From: Epinephelus fuscoguttatus
Taxonomy: Eukaryota > Chordata > Actinopteri > Perciformes > Serranidae
Assembly: GCF_011397635.1 (NCBI RefSeq)
Contig: NC_064761.1
Span: 34,622,143 to 34,686,142 of the forward strand
Reading direction: 5' to 3'
DNA: 64,000 nt
The notes beneath the pieces are model-generated. The model made no database searches, was not told where the DNA came from, and was given only the letters and a program-made list of their open reading frames with translations. The position numbers and the translations under genes were made by a program. Below are positions 27,001 through 47,840 of this stretch, piece by piece. Each line of letters starts with the position of its first letter. Within the stretch, counting starts at the first letter, position 1.

Positions 27001-30000
27001 AAGTCTGACACCAGCAACAGTCTGATCCACAGCCAGAGACAAGCTATGAAAAACCTCATCAGTATTTGATGGTGTCAGCTCAGTCCTCTGTAGGCTTTGT
27101 AGCAGTCACTAATGTTATAATTCCTGAAAATGTATTTGCACCCGGATCATTCTATAAGTGGGGGTACATTTCATGTCCATTGTCCATTTTTTAACTATGC
27201 TCCTAAAAATATATATTTCACCAATTAAGAGAAAGCATAACATAAAAAAGACAAACATTTTGGACACGCTATGTTTCATTCAACTTAAAACTGTCAGGAT
27301 GTTTCTAAACTAACAGTCTTTGCAGTGTCCACTTTTATTAGTTGAGTGAGTCTTGGTCTCAAAATAGTGATTAAAAAACATTAAAGTCAGTGTTTAAAAA
27401 TTCTAAAAATTCAAACTAGGGCTGCCAAATAACTCGCTTTCATTTCAATTTATTAAATCACAGAAAAAATAGACTCACAATTCAGTCTTTAGATGCTTTG
27501 CTTAACTTAAGACTGATGTCTTTCTCCCTGATTTTGTGTTTAGATGGGCGGATACAATTTCAGAGTTTAAAAAAACTCCCTACGTTGCGGAACCAATAGT
27601 AAATCCGCAGGGCGGTCCTTCGGTGGCTCGCTGAACTCTTGTGCTCGTAAACATAGTCCGACTGCATTAAAAGTTTTAAACAAAGTGGCTGTAAGTCCTT
27701 CATTTCCACAACTTTGTGGACTGAGCACGTTTGATAAAATGGAGTTAAATCTCTCGGCATCCATTTTCAAGCTCTCTGTGTGTGTGTTTCCTTGCTGACG
27801 AGAAAAGGGAGAGCTCACATTTCCAGGAGGGCGTGTCCTTTAAAAAAATGCAAGAGGCATTGCTTTGTTGCCGGCCGTTTTCTCCGGTGTGTTAAACACA
27901 CTTTAGAAAGGCGTGTCCCCAGACTATCAGAAAGCGGAGATCTCTGATTGTCTGGTGGCGAGACTACAGAAAAAAGAACCCATTAAAAAAAAAATAACGC
28001 TAATTAATTGCGTTCCGTGGTGCACTTTGACATGGTGCGTCACTGAAGGCCACAGTGGCTTTGTCGCTTGATGGAGGCAGACAAGACGACGCTGCTCGGC
28101 CTCGTGAATGGAACATTTACATTTAAAAAACGCCAAGATGGAACTGTTGATAGGAGTTTCTGCAGTAAGGAATTTTCGCTCCGTTTCTTCGACCAACAGG
28201 GCTCTCATTTCAGGGCTCATTTATGCTCAACGTTAAATACGGATCTGGATACGAACGGAGCCTTCTGTCCGTGCTCCGCGTTCATTTCGTCTGTATTTCT
28301 GCACTTTTCCATAAAGCTTATGGATACGAGCCAAACGGAGCAGTACCACCGGAAATCGTGGGGGCAGTGTTGCTGTCACTACCCGATACGTAGCTTTCGT
28401 AAGACACGAAGAAGAAATAACAATTCAATTTCTCTCATCGGCAGTACTAGAGAAAAGAATTCTCCGTCCTCCAGTGGTGATGTATTTAAAGGCCTCATCG
28501 ACCACTGCCTCCTACAACGCTGCCTCTGTTTTTGTCTTTTATGCAAGAGGTACATTATCAATATCTCTTCCACAGTCGCCATGTTTGTTTTTGAGTTTGT
28601 TGTTGTCATAAACTTTTGACGCTGGGGTGCCTCCTGGTGGATATATTGGTTAACATCCATGCCAACGTAAAGGGCGCATGGAAGTATGTGGGCAATGACG
28701 GTAACATCGTTTGAAATGGACATATACATTTTCGTATGTAAAGGGAGCGACCCATGTGCTCTCACTCAGTGGATGGATGATGTCACAGGAAGCCAATCTT
28801 ACAAAGGAGGACGACACTTCAACGATTTCCTCCAGTTTGCTTTGCTATCGAAGCTAACGTTAGCTTAAAAAGTTAGCATCACAGAGAAATCCAATATTCC
28901 TCTTAATACCTTCCCAGTTTCTGATGGAGAACAGGAAATACTTTTTCCCTAACCTGATATGAAGTGTGTGCTGCACATGTGAACATTTTTGATGATCACC
29001 TCCGTCCAGTCCTTTGGTCTTATCACATTTAACCATAGCTGTCTTTGTTTTTGTTGACGGGCAGTGGTGGAGCCATGACTCCTTCTATTCTGGCTCCCAA
29101 TAACACAACAAGACCACATTTTAAGACTCCTATGTAGCCTTCAGCCCTGTCGGGGAGAGGCAGGTTTTGCCACATGATGCTGGCTATAGAAGGGTCTAGT
29201 GGGATTGACTCCCTCTTGAGGCCAAGCCCAAGTGGCCATCAGAGGAACTGCAGTTTTTGGCATTTCTGTGTTGGCTTCATTTTTCATCCCCAGTGGTTGC
29301 AGCTTGATCTGCATCTCATGTACAGCGCCTGTTAGCTGGAGAAATCGACCTGCTCTGTGCAACACGTTGTGGCACGTCTGCTGGAAATGCCTTGAGGTTG
29401 CAGACGTCTCGGGCGGCTGCGTAACATCTGCCCTCTACTCAGTGCACTTTTCTAGTTTGCATTATTGGTCAAGTAATTACATTATTGGGTTTTATCACAT
29501 TTTTGACCAGGTTAAGTGCAAATTTTACACGTGTTCAGAACATTATGACATTATTGGTGCTACACAGCCTGTCAGTCTCTTCACCCATCTTTAACATGTG
29601 CAGGTTTGCCTCTGTTTTGGAGTTCAGCCAGTAAGCGAGGCTTTCAGCTGTGTGATGTAGTGAGACTCCTCAGCCAGAAAACAGCCCAGCTGAGTCGGCT
29701 GGACAACCAGAAGGGCAGCCTCGCCCCCGGCTATGATGCTGACCTGGTGATATGGGACCCAGAGAGAGAATTTAAAGTTAGTAAAAGTCATATATGATAT
29801 CAACAAACACCTTAAATCTGCTGATATATTGAGGACAAAGAAAATTGATGTATTAATTTCATATTCTGTCACACTTCACAGATTAAAGAAGCAAGCATAC
29901 ATCATAAAAACAAGGTAAAGCACGTTAAATGAACAAAAGATGTGATGTAAAGTTTTTTCATATGACTGAGCTTATGATGATATGTGTGTGTGCAGCTAAC

Positions 30001-30151
30001 ACCTTACCTCAGCGTCACACTGAAAGGAGTGGTGTGTGCCACCATCGTCAGGGGGCAGCTGGTGTTCAGAGAAGGCTCCTTCTGCCCCAAGCCTCTAGGG
30101 AAGCATCTCCTCATCTCCTCAGCTGGGAAGCACAACGACAACAAGCTGTGA
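21094..30151 (+). CDS. alln: Allantoinase, 11 exons
   Basis: Exons: 21094-21240, 21352-21503, 22628-22742, 22837-22983, 23070-23115, 24104-24224, 24326-24512, 24634-24772, 29604-29776, 29882-29914, 29996-30151 (1416 nt, 471 aa). All junctions are GT-AG in phase. The enzyme opens the hydantoin ring of allantoin to give allantoate in urate breakdown. The cyclic amidohydrolase metal site is complete: H66 and H68 in [11 protein letters not shown]153 (carbamylated in the family) in AGFKCF, H189 in FHAERD, H250 in HIVHLSS and D323 in SDHSPC. The C-terminus is NDNKL, a weak PTS1-like tripeptide. Exon 10 is only 33 nt. The start ATG gives MELGSA before [14 protein letters not shown]; the frame is open upstream, so a longer N-terminus is possible. 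The gene symbol follows vertebrate usage for allantoinase and is less certain than the function. Confidence 0.95.
21763..22291. mobile_element. hAT-type MITE with perfect 8-bp target duplication
   Basis: The ends are TAGTGATG and CATCACTA. They are flanked by AAAGCTAC at 21755-21762 and again at 22292-22299, an 8-bp target duplication as expected of hAT elements. The interior repeats GAACCGGCTCTTT and AAAGTGAACGA in both orientations. There is no transposase. It lies in allantoinase intron 2. Confidence 0.9.
23196..24062. mobile_element. Foldback element with about 370-bp inverted arms (family C)
   Basis: The left arm (about 23196-23560) and right arm (about 23690-24062) are inverted copies of each other. 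Paired blocks include AGATCCTTTTT and AAAAAGGATCTTACTC, ATGGAGAGGATCCCTGCAGA and TCTGTAGGGATCCTTTCCAT, and GCCCCGAAATTGCCATCA and its complement. Related copies occur at 61212-61959 and in part at 45970-46180. It takes up nearly all of allantoinase intron 5. Confidence 0.75.
24895..25460. repeat. Probable dispersed repeat in allantoinase intron 8
   Basis: The GCCATCTTGGAT...AGAAGTGACCATATTCAGACAAG wording, also echoed near 62710-62730, is typical of a high-copy teleost intronic repeat. I cannot define its ends. No coding signal is seen. Confidence 0.3.
25461..27400. other. Intron 8 of allantoinase, no feature recognised
   Basis: Only short open frames without family resemblance are present. 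The DNA is moderately AT-rich. I see no exon with splice sites and no clear repeat. Confidence 0.3.
28068..28190 (+). pseudogene. hAT transposase N-terminal (BED-finger) remnant
   Basis: The open frame starting at 28068 reads [21 protein letters not shown], which resembles the start of the BED zinc finger in hAT-type transposases. Only the first Cys of the finger remains and the frame then loses similarity. Neighbouring AT-rich and TTAATTGCG sequence (27960-28020) may be the end of the element. It lies in allantoinase intron 8. Confidence 0.4.
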
Positions 30152-30351
30152 TAAACTTACCTGAGTTATTGTGTCATGTGAATCTGTAACAGTGCACTAT
30201 GGTGTTTTCATCAATTCTCTCGCACTGAATGCTTTTTATTAGATTTCATGATCTTAACATTTTTCACGGTTTGCTTAAAATATCCTCGATATCAGAAGTA
30301 CCTCCAGAAAACAATATAACCTCCTGAGATAAATATTCTGTGAAGATAATT

Positions 30352-30357
30352 AATAAA
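30352..30357 (+). other. Candidate polyadenylation signal of allantoinase
   Basis: AATAAA lies 200 nt after the stop codon. It is the first canonical hexamer downstream. Use is inferred. Confidence 0.5.
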
Positions 30358-30394
30358 ATGCATTATAAGCTGATTGCATCTTCACAATATCTAA

Positions 30395-30530
30395 TCAGAA
30401 CACCATACGGACCAAAAATAGGGACAGTAAGGAACGGTTCCATTGGGATCATCCATCAACTTTTCACAGCAGAAACAATAAAAAAGCGTACTGTACTGAA
30501 CCGGACTGCTTGGTGGAAATAGGCTTTTGC
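30395..30530 (-). repeat. Dispersed repeat, inverted relative of 48800-48990
   Basis: Blocks such as AACTTTTCACAGCAGAAAC, GTACTGTACTGAACCG and CTTGGTGGAAAT match the 48800-48990 stretch in the opposite orientation. It is a non-autonomous, probably DNA-type, repeat. It has no coding capacity. Confidence 0.5.
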
Positions 30531-31888
30531 TGCTTCCAGAGTTGTAAGCATCAATAAATATGAGTGACAGTTGGTGGTTCTCTTGGATTAATCTTTTACC
30601 TTTTTACAAAACAATCACGCTGCTGTAAATACCTAGATTATCAAAACTATTACACTCCCATTATTTCACAGTCTTGCATATGGAGGTGATACCAGAACAA
30701 GCCCATTGTCTGAATCCATGAGCATGGCTCCACTGCAGTCCACTTTACAAGCACTGTGACTGGCTTATAGACAGGGGCAGGTTAGGAGACAATGGGCCCC
30801 TCTGCAAAAATATGCATCTCTTTGTAGTTGTAATGTAACTTTTTCTTGGTTTATATCTCTGAGGTAACTTTGTGTCTTTTTGTGGTTGTTTTTGCCCATG
30901 TTTCTACTATTTTTGTCCCTGTGTGTCTCTCTGTTGTCATTTTGAATCTCTTCCTGGTCTGTACATGTTAATTTGAGTGCTATTTTCCAGGTGAAGGTCA
31001 GGGGGCCCCTCTTACGGTTTGGGCCCCTGGGCCTGGTTAGTAATCCATCTATGCTTATGGACATGCAATCAAATAAGTCTTTGTATCTGGAGTCTGATGA
31101 CAGTCATCATAGATCTAGACACCCTAGAAAAGTTAGTTTCAAAGTTTTGATACCATTACAATACAATAATGTCAAAAATTTGATTTAAGGGCCAAATAAA
31201 TAGATGATAATTAAATAGTGCTTTCTTTTTTGGGGCCTTTGAGACACTTTCACACAACACATTTTTGATTATCTGTAAATCAGTATTTCAGGGTTTTGTC
31301 ACACCATGTCATGGGAAATTGGACTCACTTTCCATTTTTGTCAAATCACACCAGCCCATATGAGCATCAGTAGTGTTAGACTGGATGTGCAGGGCAGTTC
31401 TCAACCCAAACACCAGAAAAAATGTTGGTATTGTATGTTTTTGCAAACCAAATGTACGTTATTATGTAGCAGATACAATGAAACTTTGCATCTCAGAAAC
31501 TGTGGTTAATGTTCGGTTAGGTTGAGGCACAAAAATAACTTGGTTATGGTTAGGAAAAGATCAAGTTTTGGCTTAAAATATACAGTTTCAGGGGCACAAT
31601 ATATACATATATATACACTGTCCAAATATTCCCAAGTGAAATCTATAAGTCATATAAACTGTACCTAATCACAACGTACAATACATCCTGTAATGCTGTG
31701 ACCAGGGCAAAAGCCTGGCGCTCTAGAGTCTGCAGTCAATGATTAACATATGAGGACATGTTGGGTGACTTCCTTATCTTTGGAAAGACCTCACTGGTCA
31801 GACAGAGGGGTGTGCTCAGCTCAGGCTTTACTTGACCTGCTTCCACAGCTGTTTGTGGTTTTACTGCGTTAGTCAGTCTGCTGGGAAC
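30531..31888. other. Spacer between allantoinase and agxt
   Basis: The spacer is about 1.7 kb from the allantoinase stop to the agxt start. It holds a truncated family A element (31398-31602) and, near 31750-31888, sequence that must include the agxt 5' UTR and promoter. There is no TATA box or CpG island that I can point to. No upstream ATG in the agxt reading frame is found. Confidence 0.5.
31398..31602. mobile_element. Truncated family A TIR element
   Basis: It contains AATGTTGGTATTGTATGTTT and TTGGTTATGGTTAGGAAAAG in the same order as the copies at 13900 and 58990. It stops abruptly at an ATATATACATATAT run, so the right half is missing. Confidence 0.6.
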
Positions 31889-40630
<8,742 letters not shown>

Positions 40631-40690
40631 CATGTTGCTGTTGGATGCTGTCAAGATAACCCTGAATCAACTCTACTGTCATTAGGAAGT

Positions 40691-40696
40691 AATAAA
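40691..40696 (+). other. Candidate polyadenylation signal of agxt
   Basis: AATAAATAAA lies 60 nt after the agxt stop codon. This gives a short 3' UTR. Confidence 0.7.
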
Positions 40697-41084
40697 TAAA
40701 CCCTTATTCTCAGCAGCTGTCTCGTCTGTATGATGCTGTAATGCCTTTTGTCAGCTACAGGTCTGTGTTCTAAGCCTTCATTGATTTTCAGCCCAATAAA
40801 AAAAACACATGGGAACTTTGACATGATAGCGTTCGCACTGAGGGTGTGAGTAAGACGTACAGATTGTATAGCACCATCTGGCAAATTTTTGATTTGTTAT
40901 ATTGGGCTATTTAAATAAAACTGACTTGATTATTCCACTCTTAATGGTACATTAGATATATTTCACACATATAGAAAGACCACATTCTGCCTTCTTATAC
41001 AATAATATTATTTCATATGATTATTTATTTGAATCTGTTTTATCATGTTCCTGACGTCATCATTCTGGAGTTGCTACGTGCAGA

Positions 41085-41760
41085 AGTGTGTCTGTGAGTC
41101 CCTTTTCTCCTCTACTGTTGATTCAGCTAGTTGAAAACACCTTAATGTTAAGGCAGTATTACCAAATTTAGTTACTGAAGAGTGTAACTTGCATGATAAA
41201 AAACGTAATAAGTTTATTCCTATGATCTTGACATCTCAGGTGTTTCATGATTATTACAGAGGGTTACATACACAGGCCCCAGAGTCAGTGACCTTATCTG
41301 TTATTGACAGAGCACATTCTAAATTCATCAAGTGGTCTGTTTCCCCAGATGTTAAAGAAATTCATTTTAAGGTCATTCATAAGATTTAGATTTAAAGATT
41401 TAAATTCGAGTCGTTCCTGTACCCTCTGTGGTGAGAATCAAGAGCATGCTTTTTTTATTTTTATTTTTTTTTTTGCCCTGTGTCTCAAAGATTGTGAAAA
41501 TGGTTATCGCTGAAGATTAATGACATTCACACATTTGATTTCTCTCACATTTTTTTATATAGATAATCTGACTTAATCTGTCTCCCACATATTAAATATA
41601 ATTATACTTATGGGTAAATACCATATTTATTGTAGCAAGTGGAGGATTAGTGAGCCCTCCCTAACTGGTTTATAAAAAACTTTAAATTTTTTCTGTCACT
41701 GAATAAAATGAACACTGGCAGAACTGCAAAGAATTAAGTGTCGACTTTTCTCAGTTCTTG
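41085..41760 (+). mobile_element. L1-like LINE, 3' fragment
   Basis: The plus-strand frames contain KEIHFKVIHKI and CTLCGENQEHAF, which resemble the C-terminal part of fish L1 reverse-transcriptase ORF2 with its zinc-binding knuckle. Farther on, GKYHIYCSKW-like wording continues the family end. Stops and frameshifts make it non-functional. It lies between agxt and dtymk. Confidence 0.65.
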
Positions 41761-42059
41761 TTTTGCAGTGTGATCCTTGTTTTTGGTTCTTGATGTTTTT
41801 GCTCCAATTTTGTATGTCTAGTGTTTTAATTTACTTTACTTGACTTTATTTTTTTGTTATTTTTTTTTTTACAATTGTTATTTATCTATTTATAAATCTC
41901 CCCCAGTTTATTTTATTCATTATATTTAACTAATTTATTAATTTATTTATTCTCTTTTTCCTCATCTTCATCAAGGTTGACTATTTTTTTTCTCCGTATT
42001 TTTATATAGGAGGAAAACCCTCTACAAAATGTTGTATGCTTTTTTATGTTCTACAAATG

Positions 42060-42062
42060 TTA

Positions 42063-42120
<58 letters not shown>
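42060..42120. repeat. (ATT)n microsatellite
   Basis: About 19 ATT units lie in the agxt-dtymk spacer. Confidence 0.95.
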
Positions 42121-42122
<2 letters not shown>

Positions 42123-42485
42123 AACAATAATATTATCATTGTTATTATTATTACTACTATTACTACGTAAATAGTAAATCTAAGTTAAATGATAAATGTA
42201 AATAATAAGGAAAGGTTTTTTTGGACACGTAAATATTTAATGATGTTTATTTATGTTGTTTATAAGAGTTATTATATTGACAAGTAAGTTATTTTATTAG
42301 TTATTTATCTTATTTATGTATTTAATTTTTTTACCTGTTTGAAAGAAAAATAATTTTTTAAAAAAAAAAGCTAAAAATGAAAAAATCCTACAATTTTTTA
42401 TTCATAGTAAATAAATAAAAATACAATACTATTTACAGTTTACAGTAAAAAAAAGATATGAGAGAAAAATAATAACATTTTTTTA
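42110..42485 (-). repeat. Right arm of the 7-kb-spaced inverted repeat
   Basis: This is the inverted, diverged copy of 35075-35450. It is flanked by clean ATT runs (about 42066-42120 and 42499-42556). It lies between agxt and dtymk. Confidence 0.7.
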
Positions 42486-42498
42486 AACAAAATTTTTA

Positions 42499-42519
42499 TT
42501 ATCATCATCATCATCATCA

Positions 42520-42556
<37 letters not shown>
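42499..42556. repeat. (ATC)n/(ATT)n microsatellite
   Basis: A short ATC run passes into an ATT run, about 250 bases upstream of the dtymk start. Confidence 0.93.
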
Positions 42557-42557
<1 letters not shown>

Positions 42558-42599
42558 AAAAGGTCGCATTTGTTTCTTTTCAATAAAGTTGTTTAGAAA

Positions 42600-42789
42600 A
42601 AAAACAACCGGAACAGGAAGTGCGTCAAAGTACTTCCTTGTTGACAACTTGCTTCATTAAAAAGGCGGGTAAATGGTGACTTGGGTGAAGCTGTGAGCAG
42701 CCTCCTGTTACCGCTTTGTTTTGGGGTGTAGCTCCAGAGAGCAGCTCGCTGACAGACCGCAGGACAGAGCTGAGGGACAATCGGCAGTG
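42600..42789 (+). promoter_or_regulatory. dtymk proximal promoter / 5' UTR
   Basis: An ETS-like ACAGGAAGTG block lies at about 42613-42622. The sequence changes from AT-rich repeats to G+C-rich, CpG-containing DNA just before the start codon. No TATA box is evident. This fits a housekeeping-type promoter. Confidence 0.4.
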
Positions 42790-45700
42790 ATGGCGGGTAA
42801 AAGAGGAGCTCTCATCGTGCTGGAGGGGGTGGACAGGGCCGGGAAGACGACGCAGTGTAGGCGGCTGGTTCAGGCGCTGCAGCAGAGCGGCCGACCCGCA
42901 GAGATGATGAGATTCCCCGGTGAGACGTGTTGTTTGTTCATGTAGCGTAACGGGGGTTTCTTTACAGCCCCCGGGAAGGTCCTACGTGTGAATATAACTT
43001 TAAACATCTGCTATCACCTCTGCAATAAACCTACAACACCAACGTCCGCTGAACCGATTACTAACTGCTCTTTAACGCGATAATATCATCACTGTTAATA
43101 TAAATATAAGCGTCACTGTATACAGTGTATGTAGGCTGCTGTTTGCACTCTGCGTCATTGCACTAAAGTTCGTGGAAAACCTGGAAAAACCACGGAATTC
43201 AAGTCTAGTTTTCCATGTCTGGAAAAGTCCTATATAATCTGTAAAGTACCAGAAACCTTCGGAAAAGTCATTCAGTTTTGTGTAATGAAACGTTACAGTT
43301 ATGTTCCGTAAATAATCTTCCACGTAATGTTACAGAAATGCAACTTTATTTTTTGTAGCTGTGACGTAAAGTAGCTGTAATGTCGTTGCGTCAGTGCGTG
43401 ACGCTGAGGGTGTCATAGGGTGCGACCTGTGTAGTATGATAATTCAAAAACATGGGATTAAGGCAGTGAGCAATGAAAGAAAAAATGACCAAAAAAATTG
43501 TTTAAAAAATAAATAAATAAAAACAAGGAAATTGGCTAAGAAAAAAAATAGAATAAAAAAGTTAAAAACGAACAAACAAGGAAATGACCTGGAAAAAGTG
43601 CTTCAAAAGTTATAATAATTCTGTACCACAATTTTAAATACGTAATAATAATAGTTATTAATATAATTTTTCCCCATTTTTTTAAAATAATTTTCTGAAT
43701 CCATTTTTTTTTTTTTTTTGCAATTTGTGGGACATTTCTCATTGCAGTTTCTCATTGCATTTCCCCCATGTTTCTGAAAGAAGCCACACCAATGTTCATC
43801 ACTTACTGACAGAGGATTGTGGGTCAGAGTGGCCAGGACAGCACTTTCTGAACAGTACCAATGGCTGGCTCTGTCACTAATTCAAAAACTGAATTTCACA
43901 ATATATTTTTCAGTCAAATAAAAGACAGTAATATAAACAATAAAATTAACAGAGCTAAATTAAAACTTTCATTAGAACATGAGTATGTCCTGCAGACAAC
44001 ACGTGACATCAGTGTGTCGCTCTCTGTCCTCTGTCAGCCTTCTCTCATCCAGTGTTGTGTCTATTTCTCTGGTGTCCACTGCAAATCCACAAAATATATA
44101 CAGTCTATGGGCGAGACACGTGAGAGACGCATCCAGAAGCACAATGTAGCCAATCAGAGGCAGAGTAAGGCGAGTCTCATGATTCGCCCTTGTTTGTAAC
44201 TCCTCTCTACACAACACTGGAACACTGTACAGCACCACCAGTGGCCATCAAAGCTGATTCTGACTCTCCTGTGTGACGTTAATGTGCTGTGGTGTGTTTT
44301 CTCTGTGCAGACAGGACCACAACAATTGGACAGCTGATCAGCGCCTACCTGGAGAAGAAAAGCGATCTGGAGGACCACACGGTGCACCTGCTGTTCTCTG
44401 CAAACCGCTGGGAGCTGGTGTAAGACCCTGGTTTTGTTGAGTTCAAGTTACATTTTACATTCACAGCCGACCCTGTGACAAAGCACAGGTGTGTCAAATA
44501 GCCTTAACGATGGCTGCGTTCCACTCAGTGATGGTCCAGGTGTTGTGCTTGCTGGCTCACTGGAATAGCTAACTGCCCCCTCCTGCTGTGACAAGGCAAG
44601 ATGTGAGCTGTGAGAAAAGTCTGGGAAGCCCTTTACTACGCACGAAATGTGTTTTAATCCTTGTCTAAAAATAGTCCTCAATAAATATAGTAGTACATAG
44701 TTTGAGTCATATTTACTAAAAAACAACAGCGCCCAGCTGTTTAGCTGTTTAAGGAAATAATTTAGCCTATGTTAGAAATCAAACTTTACATTTGTGACTT
44801 TTATATATATATATATAAGTATATAAATGTGCACAGTCTGAATATTCATGCATTAGTATCTCTACATGCCCACTGGATTAAAATGGAGGCTCTGCCTTTT
44901 ATTTACCTGTTGCCATGGTGAATCGTATCGTTTTCCATCTCAGGGTTCATCAACTCAGAGTTTGTGAAACCTGTTATCTGCATCAGGCCCCAGCTTTATT
45001 CTTCTAAAAATGTACAGAGCTTTTAGTACATGTAGTCCCTTTCCAGTTGCCTGTATTAGCAATGATGCTAACTCTATCAATAAATGCTTCTTTTTTCTTC
45101 TTTTGTCTTTAGCTGTGAGAAGTTCCCTTAAACTGTTCACATAATAGCCGACATGTTCTTCTAATAAAATACTTGTGACCACAGGCCTCTAATGAAGAAG
45201 AAGCTGGAGCAGGGCACCACTCTGGTCGTAGATAGGTACGCCTTCTCTGGAGTTGCTTTCACCAGTGCGAAGCCGGTGAGTCTTCTGTCAGCCTTTCAAA
45301 CTCTGCGTCCATCAGACCGAATCATCCTGTGTGTTTGACAGTTTGATGTGTTCGTCTCCTTCAGGGTTTCTCTCTGGACTGGTGCATGAAGCCTGACGTG
45401 GGACTGCCCAAGCCGGACCTTGTTATGTTTCTGCAGCTCAGTCCGGCCGAGGCTGCTCTCAGAGGACAGTTTGGAGAAGAGAGATACGAGACCAGTGTTT
45501 TCCAAAGAGTGGTTCAACAGAAATTTGAACAGCTGATGAAGGATCCTTCAGTCAACTGGCAGGTATGAGGCGGCTCAGGACTGTACAGCCCAGAGTCCAA
45601 TACGTGGGGGAGCTGTGTAGAACGTAAACAAAAACAGAATGCAATGATTTATGAGTTATTTTCTACACATTCTGTCCAAATATAAGTTGTGACAGGAGCA

Positions 45701-47056
45701 TGTTTACCACTGTGTGATGTCACCTTTTCTTTTAACAGCTCTCAGTAAGTGTTTGGGAACTGAGGACACTAACTGTTGAAGTTTTTCTAGCTTGATATCC
45801 GACTTCAGTGTCTCAGCAGTCCGGGATCAACGTTGTCGTGTTTTGTGCTTCATAATGTTCCACACATGTTCAGGGGGAGACAGGTGTGGACTGCAGGCAG
45901 GTCAGTCTGGCACCTGGTACACTGTCACTACGAAGCCAAAATAGAACTCAGCAACACCATCTTGGTTCGTCTTGTTAGTCCTGCAGTTAGTTAGTCCACT
46001 GTTCCACCAATCACTAACTCTGGTTTGGTTGAAATAAACCTTTAATTCGCTGAGTTAGATTTTCAGAGCTGTTTCTGATTAAACAAAAAGGATCTTACTC
46101 TTTAACAGAAAGGTCTGTCTTTGTAGGGATCCTCTCCATAATGTTGTCAGACACTTAAAATAACAGTCCCTACTGTTGCCAGCTGTTTACAGTCCTTTAT
46201 CTCCACAACTCGCAGTCAGCTCAGCTGCCTCTTGCACCAGACTGACCTCTAGTGGCGCCTGATGTGCACAACATGCAAAACATCCTCAGTACAGCTTCTC
46301 CAGTATGAGGTTGGTGAGCGTCTGTAGTTTTGACCGTACTGAAAAGCATACCGTCAGGATTTTTAAATACCCTGGTACACTGTGACACTGCCCAAGCCTA
46401 GTACCTAAGCCCATGTAGTGACATCCTTCATACAGTCATGTTGGTTTTTATTGCAGTGCCACCTAAAGGATCGAAGGTCAAGGGCAGTTGTGCAGAGATT
46501 TCTCCAGATTCTCTGAGTCTTTTGATCATATTATGACTTGTAGATGTGAAATCCACAAATTCTTTTCCATCGTGAGTGGAGGAACATTGTTCTTAAACTG
46601 TTGTCTACAGTTTTCCACAAGTGCTGAACCTCACCTCATCCTTGCTTGTGCTTTTGAGTATTCCACAACTTTCCTAGTTTTTGTTGCTCCTGTCCCATCT
46701 GCTTGAAATGTGTTGCAGGCATCAAATTCAGCACCAGTATCAGCTGATACCGATGACCTGCTGGTATGATCGTGCATCCCTAATATTTTGTCTTTGTGCT
46801 GTGTTCAGTTGAATAAGACTAATCATAGCATTCTGTTTTTATGTGCGTTCAACACAGCATCCCGACTTTTCTGGACTGTCTTGTTCATTTATCCCCATGT
46901 GTTTATTTAAATCAATAATATGAAACACCTTGTGATCTGCTCTAGGTAATCGATGCTTCTCAAGGTGTTGAGGATGTGCACAAGGACATCACGACACACA
47001 GCTTGAATGCGATCAACACCGCTCAAAACCTGGAGCTTGGAGAGCTGTGGAAGTGA
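42790..47056 (+). CDS. dtymk: Thymidylate kinase (dTMP kinase), 5 exons
   Basis: Exons: 42790-42919, 44311-44419, 45185-45275, 45365-45562, 46946-47056 (639 nt, 212 aa, the same length as human DTYMK). Splice sites and phases are intact. The enzyme phosphorylates dTMP to dTDP with ATP, a step in dTTP synthesis. The P-loop reads [11 protein letters not shown] (residues 12-22). The DRY motif is D96-R97-Y98 in VVDRYAFSG, and the LID region carries [10 protein letters not shown]. The C-terminus ELGELWK matches the family. It is followed by the convergent atg4b gene. Confidence 0.97.
45970..46180 (-). repeat. Partial family C element in dtymk intron 4
   Basis: AAAAGGATCTTACTCTTTAAC and GTAGGGATCCTCTCCATAATG match the arms of the foldback element at 23196-24062. 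Only one arm and part of the centre are present. Confidence 0.6.
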
Positions 47057-47840
47057 TCCTGAACCAGTGACCTTGCACCTGCTGGTTTGAGACTAACAGT
47101 CTGCTGGTGCAGCAGCTTAATGACTCTTGTACGTGCTTCTCTGAAGCATCTTTATTAAACTGCGTTTCCTATAATTTTATCCTTGAAACTGAAGAGATGT
47201 ACCATCGTCAAATATCAGATTCTGACTTTATTTGTTTTTAATCCTCTTACATGTGTATTGTTCTTTCACCTGTCTATATACTGTGATTAAATAAATAATC
47301 TTCAAATGAACTAGTGTATATGTTTCAGACTTGGCAAGGATACTTTGCATGAGCAATTAATGCAACTTGTCTGCAGATTTGACTCGATTTGGTTTCATTA
47401 CAGGCTGTTACAGACTTGAGTTATTAGTGACAAACCGCGTAAGCCATGGGCATCATGAACCTTTGTGTTTCTATACAACATAAAACTGTTATGGCAATTT
47501 TACTTATGGAGTCAGGGAAAGGCACCATATCACTTCAGAATAAACATTTAAAGTGTTAAGACTCAATGGAAACACATGTATGTGAAGATGTGCATACAGA
47601 ATTTATCCTGAGCTCCTGCTACGGCTTCCACCAGGCAGTCTCAATGTTGGATACAGAGAGCATTCAGAGGCTGTTGAGAAGAACGCTGTGTGACACACAC
47701 TGACTACACCATTGGAGCTGGACTGGCTCAAGAGGTCTCCAGTTCATGTTCATCCCCTCAGGCTTCCCTTCTGACACAGAGAAGAGACACAGAATATCTC
47801 GCCAACTGTCCCGAACAGTAAATCATTGTTCGTATGTTCC
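47057..47840. other. Convergent 3' region between dtymk and atg4b
   Basis: Stop codons of the two genes are only 784 bases apart, tail to tail. The plus strand has ATTAAA at 47154-47159 and AATAAA at 47290-47295 as candidate dtymk poly(A) signals. The minus strand shows no clear AATAAA for atg4b before about 47230, so the two 3' UTRs may overlap. No other gene is seen. Confidence 0.5.

Noticed and set aside
31802-31888. Possible mitochondrial leader upstream of the agxt ATG
   Set aside because: The frame is open, but no in-frame ATG is present within the visible upstream exon region; a non-ATG start would be speculation.
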